From NCBI GenBank assembly GCA_964036275.1, contig OZ038435.1:806001-870000 (forward strand): a stretch of 64,000 nucleotides of DNA, written 5' to 3'. Shown piece by piece: positions 37,001-49,000 of the stretch (position 1 is its first letter; every line of letters begins with the position of its first letter). Both the position numbers and the translations under genes were made by a program. The DNA comes from Litoditis marina. Taxonomy: Eukaryota; Nematoda; Chromadorea; Rhabditida; Rhabditidae. Under the pieces are notes generated by a model. It was not told the origin of the DNA and did not search any database. It saw nothing but the letters and a program-made list of their open reading frames with translations.

Positions 37001-40000
37001 AAATAAATACCTGTACATTGTGCATATCCTGTAATACCATCTGTTCCTGGAAGGCATAGACTTCGTCGGGTCGCATGTCACTCCATTGCCAGGCACGGGG
37101 ACCAGTCTCACAGGCGGTGTCACTACAAATAAGAGAGAGAATGAACTCCTTTCTCTAACTAATTTTATTAAACTTTATTTCAACCAACACTCCTCTGTCC
37201 CTCTCTGAAAAAAATAAACGACCGCTCGCCTCTCGTTGGTTATTCGATTCAGCCATTTGCTGTCTTTTTGGGAGATAAAGACTGTATGAAAACGTAGACC
37301 CTCTTTCGAAACACTGCCGAAAAACTGACACGAAGATCAAACATATTCTAGAACATACCCCACTTCTTCTTGTTCACCAGATAGCATGACATCATCCACA
37401 TCGCGATCTCCCTCCTCATCCAAGACGAAACTGTCTACGGGAGAGGAAGGGGGAGAAAACAATTCACTACAAAAAAAAACAGAAATTAATATAATAGAAC
37501 ATTTTCTATGTTACGCTATCGATAAACCTCGGCTGTCGGTTAAAATAAGAAACCCAACATCATAATAGAACAGTAGTTCATTCGCGACGAAATTCGTCCA
37601 CACTTAAAATCGAAAAATTGGAATCAAAAAATTCCACGAACTATACCGGAAATCGAACAGAATGTATGTTACTCTAACCAATTTACTCAAACTGCAAAAC
37701 AATAGTTGAGAGCAATACAAATGGCTAGTTTCGCCACTACCCCATAAAACATCCTTAATATGACATACCTGTCTGAGCAGGTGTCAATGGGAGAAGATAG
37801 CTTCCCAGGAAGTTCACACTCTTCTTCGTCGCTCCAAAGAGCTTCAACGGGAGCTAAATGAATGGAGTGTAGCGATTACCGTAGTTGTCGATATTTACGA
37901 CTATTTATTGAAATAGAGGTCCGTCTAATACAAACCACGCCTCCTCCTCTAGACATTTCTTTGAAAATTTTCAAAGGAAATATCCTCACGAACATAACAA
38001 ACATGAGAAGAAACATCCTTCGCTTACCGGCATACACCAGTAAGGTTCAACTACTTAACAACAATGAGCCTATTTCTAGATTTACAGCCATGAAAATTAA
38101 TGATGTTGCATCAAAATAGACGAACTTTTTTCGCAAAACTTTACTGTAGTATGCTTACCGGAGTCGTCGGGAAAGTTGATTGGTATGCGAACTTGTGCGA
38201 CCTCCCCTCCAAAAGCGGACTGTGAAGATGGTTCGGAGGCATCGAACTCGTGAACCAACTTATCCTGGGCCCAACGCACACGCACAGTAGCACGCGAATG
38301 AGCTAAAAAAATTAAATACAATTAATCTATAGACAGATTAATAAAAACGGCTGATTGATATAGAAAAAATATTATTGTTTTCCCCACTTCTTAAAATTGT
38401 ATCGTGATGCATAAATTCAAATTCATTTCAATCATACACGAAAATAACCTAAGCAAAATACGATAAAACACGACAAACTTCAAGATTTTATCAGAAAAGA
38501 GATGAGTTGAAAAAAACGTGATTCTCATTCACCTTTCTTCTTGCTCAGAGCAGACCGTATACGTGCCAGTTCGGTGTTTGCACCCGCGGCTTTTCTTTTA
38601 TTCGCGAACCGAGGACGTGAGTATTGTGGGCATCTGAATAATGGGAAATGTATTCTTCGTAATTCCGGCTCCAATAGTGACAGCGAGTTTGAAAACTCTA
38701 TATTTTATTTGCGTCGACTTTTTTCGTCTTTACACAATTGTTTTCAATTTGAAGTATAGATTCAAAAGATATATTATTCTAAAAACTGTCACCAAGAAAG
38801 ATAATTCCTAGGGCCTTAGATGAAACAAAAAAGTATCATTCTGCACTGGAACAACGGAATAAGTGTTTTTTGATTGATTTATATACATGCAAGCATGTAC
38901 AAGAGGAGAGACGAAAATGAAAATGATAGTAGGATACAAACAATCAAAAGCGAAAAAAGTATCATAAATGGAACATCATTTGGTCATCACAGTAAATGAA
39001 AAGTGAACAATATGACAATACGGATAAAACAAATAACACAGGGGATAATTTGGGCCAATCTCACAGGATTAACAAAAAAAACAGTAGAAGTCTTATTCAA
39101 GTGCATTCACTTAAAGTGCTTTTTTGCGGCAGATAACGACATCGGTAATTTGTATTTCTTGCTCAATTTCAAGTACTTGGATCCAGCCCGTACTGTGAAA
39201 AACTTTGCTCGTTGGCTAGTTTTTGGAGTTCGGAAACTGAATTTCGCGCTAGAACCTCTAGTACGTGAAGGTTTGAACGTAAAAAAGTCTGTTGCACTTA
39301 ATCCACACTGACCAGTTATGATTTTATGAATCATAATGAGGTCTGTAGTATTTCTTCTAGATTATAGTGTGACCAAGTTTAGTTTCTTGTTTCTGAATGC
39401 AGAACTAGGGATTTTACAATAAGTATAGCCACCCAAACGGAAAAACAACTTTCTAGTGAAGTCGTTCTGAACTGATTCAAGTTTCTTTACAAACCCGCTA
39501 TCTGAGTTGAGCACAGTAGTACCGAATTCAACCATTGGTCGGACATAAGTTTTATACGCTTTTAGCCAAACATTTCTATTTCGAGTTCTCAGAACTTTGA
39601 AAAGATTGTATGTTCGATGCTTTGCGGACTTGATGATATGTTTCACATGATCTTTAAATGAAAGGTTTTGATTTAACAAAAACCCGAGATCTCGAACATT
39701 TTGGTCTACTTTTCTGAGATTTATTCCGTTCATTTCGTAGGTTTGTCGCGGGTTTTTGGTGCCTAAATGCGAGACACTTGTTTTTTCTACTGATAGTGGA
39801 AGACCCCAATCTACAGACCATTTATACATCATATCAAGGCATTTCTGCAACTCCTCATTACTTTCGCCATTACTGAAAGATTTGAACACTTTCGTATCAT
39901 CAGCAAAAACTTTACAGCGTATAACTGGAGATTCAGTCAGAATACTAGGTAGTTCAAACGTAAATATGTATAAAAGAATCGGAAAGAGCGCACTACCTTG

Positions 40001-43000
40001 TGGAACTCCACTTGCTATTTCACGTGAGCTAGAAAAACTCGAATCAACTCTCACGGCAAACGTGCGTTTTCTCAGATATTCTCTAATCCATGATACAATA
40101 GTACTATGGAATCCAAGTTTTTCAAGTTTGCTCAGCAGCATTCTGTGTGAAACTCGGTCAAACGCTTTCGAGAAATCGAAATAAACTACATCCACCGATT
40201 CTTTCTTATCTAAAGAAAAGGTCCATTCATTAATACATTCTAGCATCTGTGTTTCCACAGATTTACCTTTTCTAAAACCGTGTTGATGAGGAGATAAAAT
40301 ATTATTCTCGTTCAGATGTTTTACCATCACTCGCTTTGATATTTTTTCGAACAGTCGTGCAAATATTGACGTAATGCTAACTGGTCTGTAGTTACTTGGG
40401 TTGGAATATGGGGGTTACTTTGGTAGAAGAGTTACCAGAGAATGTTTCCATCGTTCCGGTACCTCCCCTTTCCAAAGACTTAGATTGAAAATATATTCTA
40501 GAGGGCCACAAATTTCAACAGTTAAATGCTTCATGTATTTAAATGGAATACCGTCCGGAGTTTGAAAAAAATGACATGGGCCATAAACGTAACAATTGTT
40601 CTATTTCTATTCTATCAAACCGGATCGAGTTTTCCATTTTTACAATATTTGGAACATCAAACGCAGGAATAGGGGCACTATCAGTAGAAAAAACACTTTG
40701 AAATGTATCTGCCAATAGATTTGCTCGATCGATATCTGATATACAAACTTTGTAGTTTGGTCCGTTCATACTTGGCATAGTTTTTCCACTTTTCAAACGT
40801 GAGTTAACCAACTTATAAACAGTTTGGGAGTTTCCCTTCTCGATTATTCGGTTTTCAATGGATCTATTGAACTTATTCAACGCTTTTGTGAACTTCAAAG
40901 TGTAATCAGTATACTATTGCCACAGAGTGTTATTTGTAGAGCAATGGGCGCGTTCCCAGAGTTCATCTCTATACATACTCATATTTCTCGAATAACTAGG
41001 GAGATTAGTGCGATTTGCCACAACCATACGCATAGGTACAAACATTTCTATGGTATGGTTTAAAATCACAATAAACATCTCGTACATTTGGTCGATGGAG
41101 CAAGCTGTGGAAAAAGAACCAAGTTTAACTTCAAAAACATCTACCAATCATATTTTAAGTGGAAAAATAAGATAAATGAGAAATCACAAAATTTCAATTA
41201 AAATTCGCACCTATTTTTCCCTTCTCGATTATTCGGTTTTCAATGGATCTATTGAACTTATTCAACGCTTTTGTGAACTTCAAAGTGTAATCAGTATACT
41301 ATTGCCACAGAGTGTTATTTGTAGAGCAATGGGCGCGTTCCCAGAGTTCATCTCTATACATACTCATATTTCTCGAATAACTAGGGAGATTAGTGCGATT
41401 TGCCACAACCATACGCATAGGTACAAACATTTCTATGGTATGGTTTAAAATCACAATAAACATCTCGTACATTTGGTCGATGGAGCAAGCTGTGGAAAAA
41501 GAACCAAGTTTAACTTCAAAAACATCTACCAATCATATTTTAAGTGGAAAAATAAGATAAATGAGAAATCACAAAATTTCAATTAAAATTCGCACCTATT
41601 CTCGATATCGCTCTCGGAGTTGAGCGGAGTGTCAACACCAAGTGCAGCGTTGGGGGGAGAGCCAATGTGCGCTATAAAAATTAAGTGAAATGAACATGAG
41701 CACGACAAAAGTGTACATAGAACTCTCTATGCTATATTACCTAATAAATAAACTTGAGATGAATACAAAATCTGGGTGAATAGGAAAGGGGACGAGGGTG
41801 AAAGGGGACGTGGGATATAGCAAAGGGGACGAGGGCTGAGGCAAAGGGGACGAGGGGTGGATTGATAATTAGAGAGAAATCTAGTCAAATTTAGTTTCCG
41901 ATTACTCCATAATACTTTCCTTTCTGTATCTTCATTATTGATTCATCTTTTCCCCTTTCTACGATACCTAAGAGTGTTTTTTTGCCTTATCCCTCGTCCC
42001 CTTTGCCTCAGCCCTCGTCCCCTTTGCCATACCCCCCGTCCCCTTTCACCCTCGTCGTCCCCTTTCACCCCTTTCCTATTGGCCCAAAATCTGGAAAGAC
42101 AGAAGTTATAGAAAAGTTTTCCAAAAGCAAACGATATACCTTTCCGAGCCATAGTGTTCACAACTGAGATAACTTCCGGGTATAGCGACGCACAGGGATC
42201 TGCCGTCTGAAAAATTGATATCTCAAAGAAAGGAACCGAAAAATCAGATCTATCATGATTATATTGATGGTAACTTGTAATATTTGTCTTGTGAACTAGA
42301 TCATTCAGCTGTTGATCTATTCTATAGATTCTATAGGAGGAAAATTGGATTGAAAAATATTCATTCACTTATCATTTGGGAGAGTGAGCCTACAACTAAT
42401 ATAACAAAACGATAACCTTTGTTGAAAAATTCATTTTACCTCATTTGTATCGACATCCTTTCTCTTCGGGAGGCCACCACACTTATTGATTATCCGCTCA
42501 ACGTACTGCTCAATAGCCAATTGATTCAGTCCTACCGGAATAATACGTATTTTTCTCTCCTCGCCAACCCAATCGACCGAAACATCAAACTTCGCATTTT
42601 GCGTGACTGGAAATATGAGCTACTCCATACTCTTAATATACCGTATACATTACACAAAAAAGTTTACTATTCTTCGAGAATGGGCCCGTTTTTCGACTGA
42701 ACTAAAACACGTAACCCAGATATAAGCAATATTTCACGACTGTTACTGGAGTTTTAGAGTGAGCTGAGTTGCACTTCCGAGCGGTATCTTAGTGACGGCT
42801 GGCAGACGGCATAAGCTGGTCGTAAAGCTCCATAAGTTTTTCGATGACAGTCATTCTACGATTGATATTGCTTCACAATTGTATCATAAAACAGCTTCGG
42901 GTGGTACTACTGTGGCTGCCTCCTGCCTAGTTGTATGTTTTGTATGAAGTGTCCACCACACATGAATAATAAAATGATTCATATTCATTTGTTTTTAAAG

Positions 43001-46000
43001 GGGAAAAAGACAAATCGGAGCATACTCACAATCCTCGTAATCCGTTGAGGTTGAGGTAATCCGGCCGTCACTTCGCATGACGCAGAAGTCGCACGTGTTT
43101 CTTAGAGATTGCAATGCAATGCTTAAACCGGGACAATGAAAGCGGCTAGCGAAAATAGGCGCCCTTGAACAAAATAAATAATCATAATAAGCGATAAGAG
43201 ATCCAGGTGAGACAGCAGATCATCTAATGACAAAATAAACCAATGGTACACCGTGGATAAAGTGCAGTTGAAGGTTAAAGCGTCCTAGCAATCTCAGGAG
43301 AGCACATGTATTCTCTCTGAGATTAGATATTCTCAAAATGGTAATTAATCTTCAACCAACATAACAAACTCTAATTTTCTAGTAACTGTTTGTTTCCAAA
43401 AGCTCTTCAAACGACTTGTCAATTTAACTTGTGCGTACTATTTTTAAGCCATAAACATTTCTGAACTCACAGTTTCTTAGCAGATGAGTGTCCATACATG
43501 TTATGAACAGTGAGAATGAGATCGAACGCCTCTGTGCCACCCAATACGATCGTATGTGAACGAATATGAATCAGACCTTGAGAGGTCCATTTGTACCTCG
43601 AGGTGACATCCTTCCTGGAAAACAGGGAATAACTGCACAATTGACACATAATACAAACATAAGGTCTGACAGAGCTGAAAAAAAGTAGTCTGTTTTTTTT
43701 CGCTCGACAAGAAAAGTAGTCTATCTGACGACCTTTTGTAGCTCATCTCTCATTTTTATAGATTGCGTGGGTTAACGACAATTTCACATGATAATCTTTA
43801 CATGAAAGTGAGACACAATAATGAAATTGTTATTATACTGTACACGACATTTTAATGATTCTTCAAACCAAAACAATGAAAAAGATGAAAAGCTATGATG
43901 TTCCCTATAACCAATACGGCCTCACTCAAGTTGGGTGCACCGCGGCCCGTCCGCTGGCTCTCTCGATTTCCAGGCGGACGGTCAGCATGGTCTCGGGGTG
44001 TTGACCGGACGGGCAGCGCGCACTAATTGGTTGAGCGGACGAGCAGCCGTGCGCCTAATTACAAGGGTCAACTACAGTTAGAGACACAAACTTATTAAAA
44101 CACTGTGTTTTTTTGGTTGAAGAATTGTCAAGTTATCCATTGAAAGCATTAATCGTCAAACACCTTGTGTGTTTAGAAACTTAAAGAAGATTGGTATAGA
44201 TTATTACATTACAGCTTATAGAAACTGATTCATTCCTATTTCTACAGTAATTGATTTCATGATTAGATCAGCTGTAGAGTGTAAATCTGTGAAGTCAGAA
44301 AATATAAGCTGGTGACCAATCAACGTAGTGTCTTGAACTCGTCGAATACAAAACACCAATGTGCACCCGTCAGATGTCGAATTTGATGAACTAAGTATAC
44401 TGAACCTGTAACTGTACTCAAAGAGTGATCATTTTTCAACTTGTCAATAGTCTCTGAGAAAAAGAAAGCTGCATAGCTTCTGAGTTCTGTGTAACCAGTT
44501 CTGTGTAGGACAATAAAGGGATCAATAATTTCGAAAACCTGATGTGTTCATCGATCAATAATCATTCGAATATAACTGTAAGAGCTCAAGTAGGAATGAG
44601 AACATCTATATTATCGTTGATAATTAATGTTCATTTTATGGTGGATTACAGAAGCAACCGGGTTGATATCAACCAAAAGTCAACCCGGTTGCTTTTGTTA
44701 AAAAAATTCGGTTGATTTTCAAGGCAACCAAAAAGCAACCGGATTGCTTTTGAGAAGCAACCAACCTCTCTTTATTAAAGCAACCTGGTTGATAATAAAA
44801 TCAACAAGCTCAATTACTTCACACAACTCGGTTGCTTTCGTGAAAAAAGTTTGGTTGGTTCTAGAAAGCAATTCGGTTGCTTTCCGGTTGCTTTCTGAAA
44901 GCAAACAAATTTCTTTACAAAAGCGACCGGGTTGCTTTTTGGTTGATATCAACCCGGTTGCTTGTGTAATTGGCCTCATTTTACATGACGACATCAAAAC
45001 TCAATGAAAGTAAAAGCAAATTAACTTATGAGATGTACAGTTGAATTTTCAAGAAGCTCTTCCAAAACGTTTTTTTTTCAAATCGCATACTTGCTACTTT
45101 ATTAGATTTTCAATGGAACTTTATTTGTAAACGGGATAGGGCCCTTATAGTTTGTGTTTGGGTTCTATTTCTGGTCAGGCTCGCTGACCGTCCGCAACCA
45201 TTGGTTTGAACTTTTAATTAGCACCCGGTGAGCTATAATTGATTTTACGATGGCTCGCGCGATTTAGCGGACGGAACGCGGGTCTCCCACTCAAGTTACC
45301 TTGTAGCTAATTGATGCATCGCAATGAATTGCGAGCCAGTCGATACTTGACTTTACCTGAATTGGCACTTGTCCTTGATCCTGTCGGGAACTTTACCACT
45401 GCGAAGAAAACATACGATTTCATTGTAGTAATCTTGATTCATACCAAAAACACTAGATGCAGAACAACTGGAGCTGACACAAGACTCATCCTGGAAAAAA
45501 AGTAAATATGAACATTTTAATTTCAATTCTTCCAAGAAGACACTTGAGAGCAAAGATAAAGCTACTTTATTTTCAGGAATAGGAACGGAAGACCATAATC
45601 ATACACTCACGTGACACCTGTGGCCGTATTTTGTAAGCCCAAGTAGCCATGTAAGTTACATGGACAAACATTGGATGAAAAATTATTAACTGCTGCTACC
45701 CTTGGTTCAACATTTCTTTGCACGTTTTTGAAGAACTAAATGGTACCATTGAGAACAAACAAAATACATAAATACTATTAAAAGTTGAGCCAGATGTGAG
45801 CGATTGAAAATTTGCTCATGTAACTTACATGGCTACTTGAGCTTACAAAATACGGCCACTGAACTAAGATTTTTCAGTACCCAACTAGGAAAAAGGACCC
45901 ACGATCATCTTCACTTTAACAAAAATTCAAATACCTTCACTGATTTCAACAAAAAAGTAGAAATTTCAATATTTAGCTTGCACCGGACTCCGGGGCCTAT

Positions 46001-49000
46001 TTAGTCTTGAAATGTTTACCCGCAACTGCTCCGCCAAAACTAGGTCACGTACGAAACTTACACCCGATTTTTCACCAGGCACGCAGGCACACAGCTTCCG
46101 AAGATATATTTTCTTTGACCACTGAATAAATCTGCGTGCGAGTTTTTCATTTCAGATCAACACTTGCAATTTCTTCTCGTCATCCTTATTCTAGGCATAT
46201 CGCATATGCATCAAGGAACAGTAATCAGTCAAGGGTTGAGGCCAACTGGCCTCTACCGAGTTGACAACCTAAATAATGACCGCGCATGAAAAGCAAATAT
46301 ACAACGCAGCTCACCATTTCACGTGAACATGGCAACAGTGAACACTCTCGTACCACCCCATGTACAACCATCTTCAACGAAAGACAGCCCAGTATCCTCT
46401 CAGCCTGGCATGACACTGAGGCTCTCACTGAAATGTGTGCGCATCCAGTTAGTTTGTGACAAAAGCCTTATAGTTTGATTAAAAAGATTTCAATAAATTT
46501 CATAAATTAATAAGACCATGCTTGCATACTATGAGAATTACATGAGCCGACACAAATACAAGATAAAAGACCTCTTTTTGGTAATGGCTGATGCTCATAC
46601 TTTGGCCCCGATGTGGGTGGAACTTTTTCACGCATGGGTAAAGGAAAACTTTTTTTTCACTTGACTCGCCTTCGTCTTGAGTAATCATAATGTATTCCTC
46701 GGTGTTGCATCTCAGCAGAGTTTTACAGAGTACTGACACATTACAGTCGGCATAGAAATGTGGTTCTACGACCACTCTACTGAAAATGAAATGGTAGAAC
46801 ACCTGTATTTCAGGATGTGATTTTATTAATAGAATAGACACCACCGATCGTATGGAGACAACATCCAACTCTTACGCAATTAAGCTGTCGAGATTGTTAA
46901 ACTTTGCCATATATCATGCTGGGCTATATCACAAAATCATTACCAGAATGTCAAGCTCGATGTAACAAAAGCATTCTATTTTTCTTTTTAGACTCTTTAG
47001 GGGAGCTTAGTGAGGTTAACTGTGAATCTATAGAACACCTCAACGGAAATTGTTAAAATAGAATCACCAAATCCTAAAGTTATCCGAAAAGACATTAAAA
47101 AAAATTCAAACGAATTCATTTTTCCCTGAAAATTAAAAAAATATTCATTTTTGATGCGAAATCATTAATTTTCACGAGTTCAAAGGTAAAAACGGACTAC
47201 TTTCTGCCGAATGGTCGGATACTGGTGAATGATAATCTCACACTAATGAATGTGGAGCGTGCCCCAAGCGCAGATGAATCTCTTGAATGACCTTCTCCAC
47301 TTCTCCTTCCAACAAAACATATTTCCTCGAACCACGAGAGAAATACATTAACATCCCATTCGAGTGAAAAGAATATGACTCGCATTTCCTTCTGGAACAA
47401 GTTAATAAGCAGAAATACTCCAAGAGGATTACTCTTCCACAACCAGATAAGAGACAGCCTATAATCAGCCGATTGATCAACGTCTACTCATCACGCTACG
47501 CCATAGCCGGCTGTTGAAGAAAAAGAGTTTTTTCTTTAACACGAGATAGTGTGCGGTCTGGCAAGATTGATGGATCTAGAGAAAATCAGAGAATATATGA
47601 AACTTGATCTCCCAAAAAACCCTATTGACGAAAACGTTTCAAGTCCACTCGAATACATTTCCAAACAGTTTACATTACTTTATTGGTCATAAACGCGTTT
47701 TTAGTTAAATTCCGTAAACGATAAAAGAATATTCAGAGAACTTAGTAGGTCATATATCAAGAGAACGTTTTGAGAAACCTCCCTTAATTTTCTACACAGA
47801 TGGGATATCACCTACACACAAACACAAACGTATTGAGTACAATTTCAATAACTCAAAAAATCATTATTTTTTTTCTTTTAAAGAAGGACGATTATGTGGA
47901 CCAATCCCGTTACATCGGTCCTTTAAACTGCAATTGAAAAATATATTGCGGTTTAAAGGACTGAAGCGTTGCGATTGGACCACATAATCGTCCTTCTTTA
48001 AGGTCACAATCATACTGAACGGTCTCTGAACAAGTGAACACCTTAGCGCGATGCGCGATCTCCACAAGCGGACGGAGATAGTGCGGTTTGCGTTAGTGCG
48101 GGGCTGCGATGATAGGAGTTCAGGTTCATGGAACTTTCACAGAAGAAACTTCAGCTTCGTAGTTTTTTTTTCGAATCGTAACCATAAGTTCACAATAAAT
48201 GTTAGACAAAATTATAGAGATACATTCAAGTCTCTCTTGTTTTTTTTTATGTTAATTATTGTTGCGTTATGTGAATGAGCAAAATAATGGCATAGCGCAC
48301 AGGCTGTGTGGCACAGCCTAGTTACCGAAGTTGTCTTCCCCTTTCTCTCAAAATGTAATTGAAACGTGGGAAGAAAAACGAGTCATATAAAACACATGCT
48401 ATTTTGCTGTTTTCGTCGAAGTATCTGAAAGCGAACCTGAAATCAGTGACATTTTTAACTCTTCCAGGAATCGCCCCAGATTTCAGATAATCGACAAATT
48501 CGTCATAAGTCTCTTGCTTCATTCCTCGTCTTCCAACAATAAGAGGAGAACTGCGATGAGTCTGAAAAACGATGACAACGACTACATGAAATTATATCTC
48601 TTCATGTAAAACGATTGAAACGGTTACATTTGGGCGACCATTGAGATGCATTATTGCGGATTATTGTGAACCCATAATCTCTCCCTATTTCGAAATAACA
48701 TGAAATATGAAAGGAATGACCAATAAAATCTACTTGAAACCGAATGAAAGCAAGAACGAACGTAATAGCCTGGAGCCTGGTTAAACCAGTTTTTAAACAG
48801 TTCTTCCCCAACTATTTGACTCAATGAATTAGTATGAATCTTTGAAACTCACTTATTAGGAAAAAATGAAAAAAAAAATATATAATGTCCCTCATCAATC
48901 TCATCTCAGATTGCTTAATGCTTAAACTACAAAAACAAGTTTGCTTTCAAAATATACCAATTACAACTACACATTTTTGCAAAAAGTGGCCCAACCCATT

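Noticed and set aside
42440..42531. Acceptor CCGGTAG at 42532 for exon 10 of the zinc-binding gene
   Set aside because: It would create a TGA at the exon 9-10 junction. The acceptor TTTCCAG at 42607 keeps the frame open through the whole 167-bp exon.
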